From NCBI GenBank assembly GCA_025175895.1, contig CM045989.1:125997272-126061271 (forward strand): a DNA stretch of 64,000 bases. Direction: 5' to 3'. Source of the stretch: Wurfbainia villosa. Taxonomy: Eukaryota > Streptophyta > Magnoliopsida > Zingiberales > Zingiberaceae. The notes below the pieces were generated by a model, which made no database searches, was not told the origin of the DNA, and saw nothing but the letters and a program-made list of their open reading frames with translations. This document shows, in pieces, positions 44,197 through 55,880 of this stretch (position 1 is the first letter of the stretch; each line of letters begins with the position of its first letter). The position numbers and the translations under genes are program-made.

Positions 44197-45227
44197 GATA
44201 CAAAGTTAAGCTCATGTCGTTATCTCACGAGCTGAATCGAGTGTGCAGAAGATTGCTATAGCTGGAGCTGAAGGCTAGCGACACCCGGAGGAAGCCGCGG
44301 TGGTCGGGCGACACTCGAGCGACTTCGGAGGGAGCCGAAGGAATCGAGTGGAAGGCCGGAAGTAAAAGCAACACGTAAGTATCGAGGTAAGCTCGTGTGT
44401 GCGAGCGTAAGTGAGGTCGTATCCTCGTTACGGGGATGATCTTAAGCGTAGATCCAGCCAAAGACATCCTATAGATGGTCTAGGTCGAGATCGGACGGTC
44501 GACGACCGTCGAAATTATATTTTTGTTGAGCTAACTTTGACTTGTAGCAAGCATCACGATCGCCACTGGAGGACTCGATCGCCGAGGTCAAGACTGATCG
44601 ATGTCGCCATCACCGATCGATAATGGCCATCACCGATCGATGGTCAATGATCACATTCGAGGAGTCAAGGCTTATCACCCCATTTCAAGGAGATTGGTGC
44701 TCAATTGTGATTGGCTAGGGTTCCTCTCGAAAAGGGGCTCAAAGGCTATAAAAGGAGGGACAATCCTAGGGTTTCATCATCAATTCTAAGCTTCCAAGAG
44801 CCTCCGCAAAGCTACAACTCTCCGACAACGAAGTTCTTCTTCTCCGACGCTAGGTTTAATTTTCTTTTAGTTTTTGTACGTCGGTTTTAGATTTATTCGT
44901 TGTTCATTTACTTTTTCGAAGCTCTTTTTCTATCATAACGAGGAGAGGGGGAGTGTCCCTCTACCTCAAGTTTTTGTTCTTGTATCGATTAACTCCTACC
45001 TTCAACGAGGAGGAGTTCATTTAGTGTTTTGCCCTCCGTGCGTGGTCAAGGACCACTAGGGCCTTGGAGTAGTAGTCGAAGGCTACGAACCAAGTAAAAA
45101 GAATTGTCTCTATATTTATTGTTTATATTTCCGCTGCAATTTATCTACTCGACTTTCAAAGAACGATTTCGCAAAAAGCTTTTGTTTCGCTATTCACCCC
45201 CCTCTAGCGAACCACCTCGATGCAACA
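44197..45227 (+). repeat. 3' LTR of the SIRE element, lacking its first 51 bp
   Basis: Matches the 5' LTR from 36429 (GATACAAAGTTAAGC) to the end CAACA. The first 51 bp of the 5' LTR, including the TGTTGG terminus, are not found before 44197. The GATCG block (about 44560-44655) differs from that of the 5' LTR while the rest is nearly identical. TATAAAAGG at 44747-44755. Confidence 0.88.
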
Positions 45228-45232
45228 GCTTG

Positions 45233-46766
45233 GACGCCGACAACTAGCTTGGACGGTGGCATAAAGCTGGGCGGTGGCTAGGGTTGGGCGCCGACCACTA
45301 GAGGAGAGGAGGGGTGGGCGGCAACTTGTGGATTGCTTGGATTAGGGCTTAACAAAACCCTTAAGCCCTATTTTATAGAGAACAAATTCTCTTGATGGTT
45401 ATCGGATCATAACTAAAAGCCCGTTAACCCGTTCCATTAATTTAAGTTAAAATAAACCAAACCATGATGGTCTATTTTAAGTTAAAATGAACCGAACCAA
45501 CTTTTGTTCATTCGTTTAAAACAAACCAAACCCCTTTGGTTTATTCTTCTCCATTGGATTAGAACCAAACCAATTTGGTTCATCCATCATGTCTTCATAA
45601 GACACGGCCCATCCACGCTTCTATTGCGACTGAAATGATTTCATGCTCGCTCTATGTTTGGTCCAACCAAACCTAGTTTCTCTCGGTTTGAGAATCTCAT
45701 TCTCAAGCTCGTTTTAAATCCTTCGGATTATGCTCGTTGTGCTTGTGATCAAATAGGTTCTCAGTTTATGTTGGCCGTCTATAATTAACCATTAATTATA
45801 GAACGATCATGAGTGGCACCTAGTAGTACATCATGATCCCCAATTAATCGAAAAGATCAACGGTTGATCCAGAACTATTTCTGAAACCCTTCAGCAGCTC
45901 GAATGAATCGTGCTCCATTCCCTTCACTCATCTTATACCCACTTGGTTCAGGACATGGTATATAGTGTCAGTCCCCACTAGGTTGACTACGTCACACCTA
46001 ACCCAAGTATCATTTCCTCGTCCTACGGATTTTAGTTACTGTACATGTATCCAAGAGTACCTTACTCTAAACATGTAATGCTTTGGCCAAAGACTTTAGT
46101 AACAATCCGATGAGAGGCCATGAGTATACATCTCCTCGCAAGGAGTGGTGAATCCTTTATAGGCTATTCAAACACCTTCGATCACTTCGACTTATACCCA
46201 ATCATCCCGGGTCCACATCTCCTCAGAGATGCTTACTTAAGATGTCAAAGCATAAGTCTTCATGATCAAGATGACTTGAATACCGCAAGTCAAAGGAACA
46301 TCGCACTTAAGCTGCAGTAAGAACTTCATTGACATATCTATATATGCAGAGAACAATATGAAGTCTTACGGCTGGTTACTCCAATGAACTAGTTACCATA
46401 ACTAGCATTCATGATTAACTCCGGACATCACAATGTCTCCAGCCAGTGAGAATCAGCTACTTGGATACACCAAGGAGTATACCTCGTGCTAGTCTCGACA
46501 GAATTGATGGTGTCCAAATCCATCAATTCATTGACTAGTGATAATTCCGATACATCACAATTACACATGTAGAGATACTCACTAGTTGTGATCCAATCAC
46601 AAATTCTCTCATGCTGTAAATCGTATCGTGGACATTCAGTAAATGAGTTTAAGATCCAATCAAATACATGAAAATATGTATTCTCAAATAGTGAATCTTC
46701 ATCTATCATATAAATGGTTCAAACATAAGGTGATTGCCTTAAGACATCTCTCATATATTACTAACA
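45233..46766 (-). repeat. LTR-B of the copia array, second piece
   Basis: Continues LTR-B after the SIRE element and one GCTTG duplication; ends TTACTAACA. With 35694-36377 it makes about 2218 bp, matching LTR-A and LTR-C. It serves as the 5' LTR of internal A and 3' LTR of internal B. Confidence 0.9.
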
Positions 46767-49700
46767 AACTCCCACTTGGCCTAATGCCAATCGCTACGGT
46801 ATCCAATACCATAGGCTCTAACATCACCCTCAAACTTACTTTGAGGTAATGCCTTAGTCAAAGGATCCGCTAAGTTCCTTTCAATGGGGATTTTCTCGAT
46901 TTGTATTTCCTTCCTACTAATGATCTCTCTGATCAAATGATAGCGGCGAAGCACATGTTTGGATCATTGATGAGACCACATCAAGTTCAGAGATGAACTT
47001 CTTGATCCAAACCGCTTCCTTTGCTGCTTCCAAAGTTGCAATGTATTCTGCCTTAGTGGCAGAATCCGCTATAGTGTCAAGCTTGGAACCTTTCCAACTT
47101 ATTGCTCCTCCATTCCAGGTGAATACATACCCAGACTGAGACTTGGAATCATCCTTGTCTGTCTGGAAGTTGACATCCGTATACCCATGTATCACCATGT
47201 CCCCTTCTCCATATATTAGGAACACATCCTTAGTTCTTCTTAAGTACTTAAGGATCATCTTAACAACCGCCCAATGATCCATTTCTGGATCATATTGGTA
47301 TCTACTCGTGACAGTCAGAGCATACGATACATCGGGCCTCGTACATAACATAGCATACATGATAGATTCTATTGCGGATGCATAGGGAATATTACTCATG
47401 CAAATCCTCTCGTCTTCTGTGCGTGGACACATAGACTTTGAAAGGTGTATCCCATGCCTGATGGGTAGGAAACCTTTCTTGGATTCCGACATGCTAAACC
47501 TCTTTAGCACTCGGTCTATATATGTAGACTGCGAAAGACCAAGCAACCGTTTCGATCTATCTCTATAGATCTTAATCCCGAGGATGTAGGTTGCTTCTCC
47601 CAGGTCTTTCATGGAGAATGTCTTGGATAACCAAATCTTAACTGATTGTAAGATTGAAACATTGTTTCCTATAAGTAATATGTCATCATCATACAATACT
47701 AGGAACACGAATGCACTCCCACTAACCTTCTTGTACACACAAGGTTCCTCTGGATTTTGTGAGAAATCAAACTTTTTGATTGTCTCATCAAAACGGATAT
47801 TCCAGCTCCTAAATGCTTGCTTCAGTCCATATATGGACCGTCGCAATTTGCATACCTTGGTTTTGTCAACCGATGTGAAACCCTCAGGCTGTATCATATA
47901 CACGTCCTCGAGCAGGTTTCCATTAAGGAAAGCTATTTTCACATCCATTTGCCATATCTCATAATCATAATGAGCCGCTATGGTCAGGAGCATCCGAATG
48001 GATTTAAGCATAGCTACAGGCGAATAGGTTTCGTCATAATCAACACCTTGCTTTTGACGATATCCTTTCGCCACTAATCTAGCCTTATAAGTAATCACAT
48101 TACCATCCATGTCGGTTTTATTCTTGAAAACCCACTTGCACCCTATAGGCTTTATGCCTTCAGGTGGGTCTTCCAAGTTCCAAACTTGGTTTTCATACAT
48201 GGAATCCATTTCCGACTTCATGGCTTCAAGCCACTTATCCCTTTCTGAACTTGTCAGAATTTCTTCATAACTGGTAGGCTCCTCATCATCAATGAGTAAC
48301 ACGTCGTTCGATTCACTTACGAGAAATCCATATCTCTCGGGAATATTGTGTGCTCTACCAGATCTACGAAGTTGTGGTGTCTCAATAGGTCCAGCCGATG
48401 GCTCATCACTATGAGTCATCGGTTGAGGTGCTTGACCAGGTATCTCTTCAATGTCTACTGAAGTCTCTTGAACCTCCTCAAGTTCAATGACACTCCCACT
48501 ATTTTCTTGTAAGAGAAACTCTTTCTATAGAAACACAACATTCCTTGAAACAAACACCTTTTGTTCCAAGGGATGATAGAATTGGTAACCCCTCGTTTTC
48601 TTAGGGTATCCAATAAATATACATTTATCAGACTTAGCATCCAATTTGTCTGACACAGTCCGCTTCACATAAGCAGGACAACCCCATATCTTCAAGTAAG
48701 ATAGATGAGGTTTCTTACTAGCCCATATCTCATATGGAGTAGTAGAGACTACCTTGGTCGGGACTCTGTTTAACAAGTAAACAGCTGTCTGAAGTGCATA
48801 GCCCCAAAAGGACTTGGGAAGATTCGCGTGATTCATCAATGACCTGACCATGTCCAACAAGGTCCGGTTTCGCCTCTCGGATACACCATTAAGTTGTGGT
48901 GTATACGGCGGAGTCCATTGAGATAATATACCATTGTCCCTCAGATAATCTAGAAACTCTTGACTCAAGTATTCGCCACCTCAATTCGATCGAAGTATTT
49001 TAATACTCTTGCCAAGTTGTTTCTCTACTTCATTTCTGAATTCTTTGAACCTTTCAAAGGCTTCAGACTTGTGTTTCATCAAGAATACATACCCAAACCG
49101 TGAGTGATCATCGGTGAAGGTAATGAAGTAGTTATAGCCTCCTAAAGCTTGAGTTGACATGGATCCACATACATCAGTATGTATTAGACCTAGCAACTCT
49201 TCCACCCGTTCACCTTTTCCAGTAAAAGGTAACTTAGTCATCTTTCCTTTTAAGCATGATTCGCATGTATCGTATGAATCCAATTCAAACGATTCCAGAA
49301 TTCCACATCGGTGTAATTCGGACATGCGTTTCTTACTTGCATGACCAAGACGACAATGCCACATATAGGAGTCTAATTGATTATCTTTTCGAGCACGCTT
49401 GTTGCTCGCTTCGATATTGAAAATGTCACTGGATACGTCCAACGTATAAATATCATTGGTTAAAGTTCCAGTCCCATAAAGAACTCCATTCAAAGTTATG
49501 TAACAATAATTGTTACTAAAAGTCAAATGCTACCCATTTCTATTTAAACAAGAAATAGAAATGATGTTCTTTATCAACGAAGGAACATAAAAGCAATTTT
49601 CCATTTTTATGACAAGTCATGTAGGGAGTCTCAACAAATACATTCTGATGGCGAGTGCAGCAACCTTTGCTCCATTCCCAACACGTAAATTTGACTCTCC

Positions 49701-49919
49701 CTTGATGAGTCTTCTTCTATTTCTTAGCCCATGTATGTCATTACATATATGTGAGCCACACCCAGTATCCAATACCCAAGTGTCTGAGGAAATAGAATGA
49801 CAATCAATAACGAATATATCTGAAGAAGATGGGGCATCCGATGCCTTATTCTTCTTCACGGACTCAAGATAAATCTTGCACTTTCTTCGCCAATGGCTCT
49901 CCTTGCCATAATGGTGCAA
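46767..49919 (-). pseudogene. Copia pol of internal B (protease, integrase, RT, partial RNase H)
   Basis: Minus strand, same order as in internal A but broken at other points. 49617-49919 carries the lost zinc knuckle and protease WVLDTGCGSHIC. 48981-49526 holds the integrase N-part (HCRLGHASKKR, LIHTDVCGS). An Arg codon has become TGA at 48978-48980. 48525-48968 is the integrase core (NGVSERRNRTL). 46917-48419 is RT plus RNase H. The RT box reads YDDD instead of YVDD. The TAG between protease and integrase and the RNase H deletion (VVSS joined to SKHVLRRYHLIRE) are shared with internal A. Inactive. Confidence 0.85.
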
Positions 49920-49969
49920 GTTCCCTTTTGTGCTAGTTCTACCTTCTTAGCCTTTTTCTTCTTTCCCTT

Positions 49970-50467
49970 CTACTGTTCCTTTGACTTCCTCTTAGAACCT
50001 TTCTTTGAGGAATCAACTAACAGCACCGTCCCCTGCTCAAGCTTCTCAGAAGGCTCCACAGTCTTCAGCATGTTGAGCAGTACCACAGATAAACTTTCTT
50101 GCATCTCAGAGGTGAAGAGGAGCTTGGAGACTTCGAACCTTTCGAATCTCACTTGCTCATCAAACAACTCATAAAGATGAAAGACTATGGTTTGAGCATC
50201 CATATGCTCATGCTGCTTCCGCAGCTCAGGTACCATCGCCCCTAGCATGATGCAACTCACTTGCTCAGAATCACTCACATGTTTCTGATGGGCCAACAAT
50301 TGGTCCGGTGTTGCATCATCACTAGGACGGGCGGGAAGAGACGCTTCGAGGACATACTCAAGCTTTTCCGCCTTGAGAACAATTCTCAAGTTTCTAAGCC
50401 ATTCCAAGAAGTTCGGCCCAGTCAATTTATTCGAATTCAAAATAGAGCGCAAATTCAAAGACATCAT
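49970..50467 (-). pseudogene. Copia gag of internal B, shortened
   Basis: Minus strand, 165 codons from ATG at 50467 (MMSLNLRSILNSNKLTGPNF). No internal stop, unlike copy A. It keeps the gag core (LEWLRNLRIVLKAEK, VSCIMLGAMVPELRKQHEHM) but shares with A the loss of about 60 residues after LLFTSEMQE and the stop after KRKSKEQ, which cuts it off from the zinc knuckle and protease. A short protein could be made, but it would lack the nucleic-acid-binding knuckle. Confidence 0.75.
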
Positions 50468-51738
50468 GATCAAGCGATTAACCTAGAAATACAAAACGAG
50501 CATATATGAGAAAGATGATTTAAAATGCATCCACATACATTTACAAAATCCCATTCATTTTTCGAATTCAAAAACCCTCAAAATCAATTCGGGAGATCGT
50601 AGGTCAATCTTCGAATGGGCTGATATCCAATATAGATAAGAACAACCTTGGAGTGAGTCCAACAAGTCATTCTTAGCTATGATGGTGGGTATCAAATATA
50701 CCGATTACATATCATGTATATGTAACTATCGCAATGTGCTATCAACTAATTGAATGTTTACACATATATTGGGTCGTTAACACATTAACAAGTATGCATC
50801 ATATGCATAGCACCCAACTTCACCTCTCTTCACATCAACCTTGGAGTGAGTCTAACAAATCGATGCTCCAAGTTAGAGCCGACTCATTAATCGCGAAACA
50901 GTTTTAATATGGTTAGAGCGCATTCAACCAATTAGTCAGGCTTGGAGTGAGTCCAACAACCCAAACTAACGATTGACCTCTGACTCTTACCATATTAGAG
51001 TTAAACTATTCCAATGATTTGAACATGTTCAAGTTCGAGCTGGGCTTGGAGTGAGTCCAACAACCCAAACAAGAAATAGAACTCTGGTTCTAATCATATT
51101 AATGGAAGGTGTAGGCTTTAATATTGTATAAGGGTTTTAAAATCTCATCCTCTTTGCATGCAAATAACTATTATCTACATGACATGACATACATGGCATA
51201 CATCTACATGTCACGACACGCATGACATAATGATATGCATCTAATGCAATTACATGACATACAATTATGACATGTACAAAATTTCCTTATATGTCATAAC
51301 TATTTATGGAAATAAAATATTTTTAAGATTTGATTCTCCAAATCAAATCATGATTAAATTAGAAATAAATTTTCAAATCTAATCATATATTTTATTTGTG
51401 GAAAGTGTTGATTAAGGAAAGTCAATTTAGGAAACAAATTTCCTAAATCATCAAAACTTCTTATGGAAATTAAAATATTTTAAGATTTGATTCCCAAATC
51501 AAATCATGATTAAATTAGGAAATAAATTTCCAAATCTGATCAAATATTTTATTTATGGAAAATATCAATTTCCATAAATACTTCTAACTTTCCAAAAGTA
51601 GAAGATTTCCATAAATACTTCTAGACTTTCCAAAATTAAAAATTTCCATAAATACTTTTAACTTACCAAAAGTAGAAAATTTTCATAAATATCATTACGA
51701 CTATCGCAAAATAATTTTACGATTATGTCGAAACACAA
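50468..51738 (-). other. Leader of internal B with the repeated stem-loop motif
   Basis: Same organisation as the leader of internal A. TTGGAGTGAGTCCAA or a near copy at 50648, 50841, 50942 and 51046. The AT-rich ACATGACATAC and CCATAAATACTTC repeats follow toward the primer site. No gene. Confidence 0.6.
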
Positions 51739-51755
51739 CCTGGGCTCTGATACCA
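51739..51755 (-). promoter_or_regulatory. tRNA-iMet primer binding site of internal B
   Basis: TGGTATCAGAGCCCAGG on the minus strand, next to LTR-C. Confidence 0.9.
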
Positions 51756-51756
51756 C

Positions 51757-53929
51757 TGTTGGGTTTCCAGCACCGCGGCGAGTGTGTGTTCAAATATGTT
51801 TCATAAACATGTGCACAGCGTAAGGAATAAAAATAATAAATCTAATTTATTACACCACACGCATGCATAGTATAATATGTGTAGACATAATCACAATTTC
51901 AAATTTTGCAATCAAAGGAAATTTATACTACGTATACCTGACGTATCACGTGTAGTGGGAAAGGCATCAACCGGAGTGATCCTTGCTAGAATCACCTCTA
52001 TCCGTATCCTCGTCGAGTATCTTCGGGATGACTTCACAAAGTCACGAGCCTCGTCTTCGTACGAGTTACTAGCCTCGTGTTGAAGATGATGTGATCGAGA
52101 GAAGATCAAGATCCGAATCAAAATTCGGATCTAAAACGAGTCCTCAAAAACTCGCTTCTCCGGAGAGGTATTTGTCAACCGTTTGACGAATCCTTCATCC
52201 TCCACCTATGTGGATTATCGGAGATCAAATCTCCGGCAAGTAAGCCACTGTCGAAGCTCCAAACGTCATCCAAACGACGCTCCGACACGAATAAGACAAG
52301 ATGCCCAGAAAACTGGACAGCTTTGATGGAGGAATAGGGGCCAACCAAATAAGGAAGCTTGATGCTCACCTTGTCGCCGGACCCAAAGGAGATCATCGGA
52401 GGGTCGCCGGAGGATCACTGACTGAAGCTTGGACGCCGGCAACTAGCTTGGACGGCGGCTAGGGTTGGGCGCCGACCACTAGAGGAGAGGAGGGGTGGGC
52501 GGCAACTTGTGGATTGCTTGGATTAGGGCTTAACAAAACCCTTAAGCCCTATTTTATAGAGAATAAATTCTCTTAATGGTTATCGGATCATAACCAAAAT
52601 TCCGTTAACCCGCTCCATTAATTTAAGTTAAAATAAACCAAACCATGATGGTCTATTTTAAGTTAAAACGAACCGAACCAACTTTGGTTCATTCGTTTAA
52701 AACAAACCAAACCCCTTTGGTTTATTCTTCTCCATTGGATTAGAACCAAACCAATTTGGTTCATCCATCATGTCTTCATAAGACACGGCCCATCCACGCT
52801 TCCATTGCGACTGAAACGATTTCATGCTCGCTCCATATTTGGTCCAACCAAACCTAGTTTCTCTCGGTCTGAGAATCTCATTCTCAAGCTCGTTTTAAAT
52901 CCTTCGGATTACGCTCGTTGTACGTGTGTTTATGTTGGCCATCTATAATTAACCATTAATTATAGAAAGATCATGAGTGACACCTAGAGTACATCATGAT
53001 CCCCAAATAACCGAAAAGATCAATGGTTGATCCAGAACTATTTCTGAAACCCTTCAGCAGCTCGAATGAATCGTACCCCATTCCCTTCACTCATCTTATA
53101 CCCACTTGGTTCAGGACATGGTCTATAGTGTCAGTCTCCACTAGGTTGACTACGTCACACCTAGCCCAAGTATCATTTCCTCGTCCTACGGATTCTAGTT
53201 ACTGCACATGTATCCAAGAGTACTTTACTCTAAAGATGTAATGCTTTGGCCAAAGACTTTAGTAACAATCCGATGAGAGGCCATGGGTATACATCTCCTC
53301 GCAAGGAGTAGTGAATCCTTTATAGGCTATTCAAACACCTTCGATCACTTCGACTTATACCCAATCATCCCGGGCCCACATCTCCTCAGAGATGCTTGCT
53401 TAAGATGTCAAAGCATAAGTCTTCATGATCAAGATGACTTGAATACCGCAAGTCAAAGGAACATCGCACTTAAGCTGCAGTAAGAACTTCATTGACATAT
53501 CTATATATGCAAAGAACCATATGAAGTCTTACGGCTGGTCACTCCAATGAACTAGTTACCATAACTAGCATTCATGATTAACTCCGGACATCACAATGTC
53601 TCCAGCCAGTGAGAATCAGCTGCTTGGATACACCAAGGAGTATACCTCGTGCTAGTCTCGACAGAATTGATGGTGCCCAAATCCATCAATTCATCGACTA
53701 GGGATAATTCTTATACATCACAATTACACATATAGAGATACTCACTAGTTGTGATCCAATCACAAATTCTCTCATGTTGTGAATCATATCGTGGACATTT
53801 AGTAAATGAGTTTAAGATCCAATCAAATACATGAAAACATATATTCTCAAATAGTGAATCTTCATCTATCATATAAATGATTCAAACATAAGGTGATTGC
53901 CTTAGGACATCTCTCATATATTACTAACA
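51757..53929 (-). repeat. LTR-C of the copia array (5' LTR of internal B)
   Basis: 2173 bp, from TGTTGGGTTTCCAGCACCG to TTACTAACA, followed by the TTGAT duplication. It has a few small deletions relative to LTR-A (for example near 51850 and 52925). Confidence 0.9.
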
Positions 53930-54084
53930 TTGATCATCTTAATCATAATGTTGGATTATGGGTTCACACTTTTCATTTTTTATTATTTGTCGATTATGCA
54001 ATATTTATATTTCAATTGTAAGAAGATTGATTAATTGTACTTTAATGATATTTTAATTGATTTTATTTATAAGGGTTTAATTAA

Positions 54085-54546
54085 GTAGTTCATCATGTAA
54101 TATAATAGACAATGGTTTTTATTTATTGATAAAAATTGATATTTCATTTCAAACGACAACACTTTTTATCCATAGCAAAAAGCATTGTCTATGCTAAAAA
54201 GACAATACTTTTAATCCATTGCAAAATCATTGTCTTTGTTAAAAGGACAACGCTTTAAATTAGTTGTAAAAGCATTGTCTTTTCTAATAATGATAACGCT
54301 TTTTATCCGTTGTAAAAGCATTGTCTTTATAGCAAAGATAATGCTTTTCATTTGTTGCAAAAGCATTGTCTTTGTGAAAATAGACAACCCTTTCTTTCCA
54401 TTACAAAAGTGTTGTCTTTGCTAGAAAAGACAATGTTTTTTATCTGTTGTCATTGACCAAGCTTTTAATAATAGTGCTTTTAACATTTTTTCAGCCACAT
54501 AGATAACAGATAAAAAGCGTTGTCTATGACCTTTTTTCTTATAGTG
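54085..54546 (+). repeat. Right subterminal repeats and terminal inverted repeat of the CACTA element
   Basis: At least eight units of the form GACAATGCTTTT...GTTGCAAAAGCATTGTC in alternating orientation (about 54105-54470), then GCGTTGTCTATGACCTTTTTTCTTATAGTG-type terminus. They mirror the left side at 22534-22795. 53935-54084 is plain AT-rich CACTA DNA. Confidence 0.8.
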
Positions 54547-54549
54547 TTT

Positions 54550-55880
54550 AATGAAAACTCAATGAGAATCAACAACGTTACTCCACCAATAACAAAGAGT
54601 TTTATGTTATTATTCAAGCTCTAAGACATTGACACTATTACCTACTGCCCCATGAATTCATTCTCCATTCAGACCATAAAGGGATGGATTTCATTCAATC
54701 ATAGAAGAAATTAAGTGATAAACAAGCTAGGTGGGTTGAGTTTTTATAGGAATATACTTTTATTCTGAAACATCATTCGGGTGTAGATAATAAGCCAACT
54801 AATGCGCTAAGTCTTGTTTTTGCTACATTACACGCCATGAATATCACTGTAGTAGGATTTGATCAACTCAAAGATGAATATACCACTTGCTTTGACTTTG
54901 GGATAATTTTTTGGGGCATTCAAAATGAAAACCGTTATGATTTGGTAGATTTTGTTATCCGAGACAGTTACCTCTTTGAGAGTAGACATTTATGCATTCC
55001 TAAGACTTCACTTAGGGATTCTTATTTGGGAACTTCATCTGGGTGGCTTAACTGGACACTTCAAAAAGATAAGAATATTGCCCTTGTGTTAGATCGATTT
55101 TATTGGCTTTCATTGTGACGATATATTGCACGGATCGTGTCACAATGTCATACATGCCAAATGGCAAAGGTAATTGGACAAAACACAGGACTATACAACC
55201 CGCAACTTATACCACATGAACCTTGGAAAGACATTAATATGAACTTTGTTTTAGGATTGCCTCGGATTAACTAAAGTCATAATTTGGTCTTAGTAGTAGC
55301 AGATCAATTTTAAAAAATGACATATTTTATTCAATGCAATAAAACAAATGACACCTCACAAAAGCCAAATTATTCTTTAGGGAGATTATTTGTTTACACG
55401 GGTTACCTACATCTATAGTGTCCGATAGAGATGTGAAATTTGTTAGCGACTTTTGAAAAACACTACAGAACTTATTTATGACCCAACTTAAATTTTCTTC
55501 TCCCTTTCATCCACAAACTGATGGCCACACTGAGATTGCCAATCGCAGTGTACGACAACTATTGAGATGTTTAGTGAGTGAAAACCTAGATATTTGGGAC
55601 TCAATAATGCCACTTGTTGAATTTGCTTACAATAATTCGATAAATCGATCTACTAGTCGTAGTCTTATTCGAAATCATGTATGGGTCGAAAAATCGTCAT
55701 CCTATTGATCTAATTCTATTATCTACCACTTCTCATTCTTTAGAGTCAGTTGAGAGTTTTATTGATTGTATTAGAGAGAATCATGCTGATGTCAGGTGAA
55801 AAATTGCATTGAGTATTGAGACTTATAACATACAAGTTTATGCACATCGTAAGTTTAAGCAGTACAATGTGAGGACTATG
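54550..55880 (+). pseudogene. Gypsy RNase H and integrase
   Basis: Resumes the gypsy element after the CACTA insertion. RNase H: KEFYVIIQALRH, LLPHEFILHSDHK, ARWVEFL, GVDNKPTNALS (54600-54820). Integrase zinc finger (CHTCQMAK, about 55140-55160), PHEPWKDINMNFVLGLPR with the first catalytic Asp (55205-55270), SDRDVKF (about 55425), HPQTDGHTEIANRS with the catalytic Glu region (55508-55550), and a C-terminal HRKFKQYNV (55845-55870). Several stops and frameshifts. It is cut by element D at 55881. Confidence 0.8.

Larger units (their letters stand above)
36378..45227 (+). mobile_element. SIRE-lineage Ty1/copia retrotransposon, nearly complete coding capacity
   Basis: 8850 bp, flanked by the duplication GCTTG (36373-36377 and 45228-45232), inserted in LTR-B. 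Layout: 5' LTR 36378-37455, primer site 37458-37470, gag 37948-39438, pol 40170-43256, non-coding 3' region, 3' LTR 44197-45227. It is the youngest layer and the only element here with long open gag and pol frames. The 3' LTR lacks its first 51 bp and the adjoining polypurine tract, which suggests a deletion after insertion or a rearranged copy. Confidence 0.92.
28495..53929 (-). mobile_element. Minus-strand Ty1/copia array: three LTRs and two internal regions
   Basis: Order on the plus strand: LTR-A 28495-30701, internal A 30702-35693, LTR-B 35694-36377 plus 45233-46766, internal B 46767-51756, LTR-C 51757-53929. A SIRE element (36378-45227) splits LTR-B. The outer flanks carry one 5-bp duplication, TTGAT (28490-28494 and 53930-53934), so this was one insertion that later became a tandem, probably by unequal recombination between LTRs. 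Both internal regions run on the minus strand with a tRNA-iMet primer site next to their right-hand LTR. By recall the pol is of the Tnt1/Angela-like branch. Confidence 0.88.
22534..54546 (+). mobile_element. CACTA (En/Spm) DNA transposon, about 6.6 kb without its passengers
   Basis: Left end CACTACAATAAAAAAGG, right end CCTTTTTTCTTATAGTG, which read inward are near-identical over about 30 bp. The 3-bp duplication TTT flanks it (22531-22533 and 54547-54549). Removing it joins the gypsy RNase H reading (IAFF to FNEN). The CACTA's own DNA is 22534-28494 and 53935-54546; the rest is the copia array. It carries remnants of both usual genes, a TNP2-type transposase and a TNPA/Transposase_24-type gene, on the plus strand. 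Both are broken. Confidence 0.9.
9121..55880 (+). mobile_element. Old Ty3/gypsy retrotransposon, split by five insertions and cut at its 3' end
   Basis: One broken gypsy element can be followed across the window: LTR (about 9121-9610), primer site, leader, gag (10081-11512 and 20193-20570), protease (20640-20900), RT (21160-22533), then RNase H and integrase (54550-55880). The gaps are filled by a MITE, element 2, a SINE and the CACTA element, and at each junction the gypsy protein reading resumes after removing the insert and one target duplication. By recall the RT-to-integrase sequence is chromovirus-like (closest to CRM/Galadriel-type elements), but the lineage is unverified. It is full of stops. 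Element D truncates it at 55880. Confidence 0.8.
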
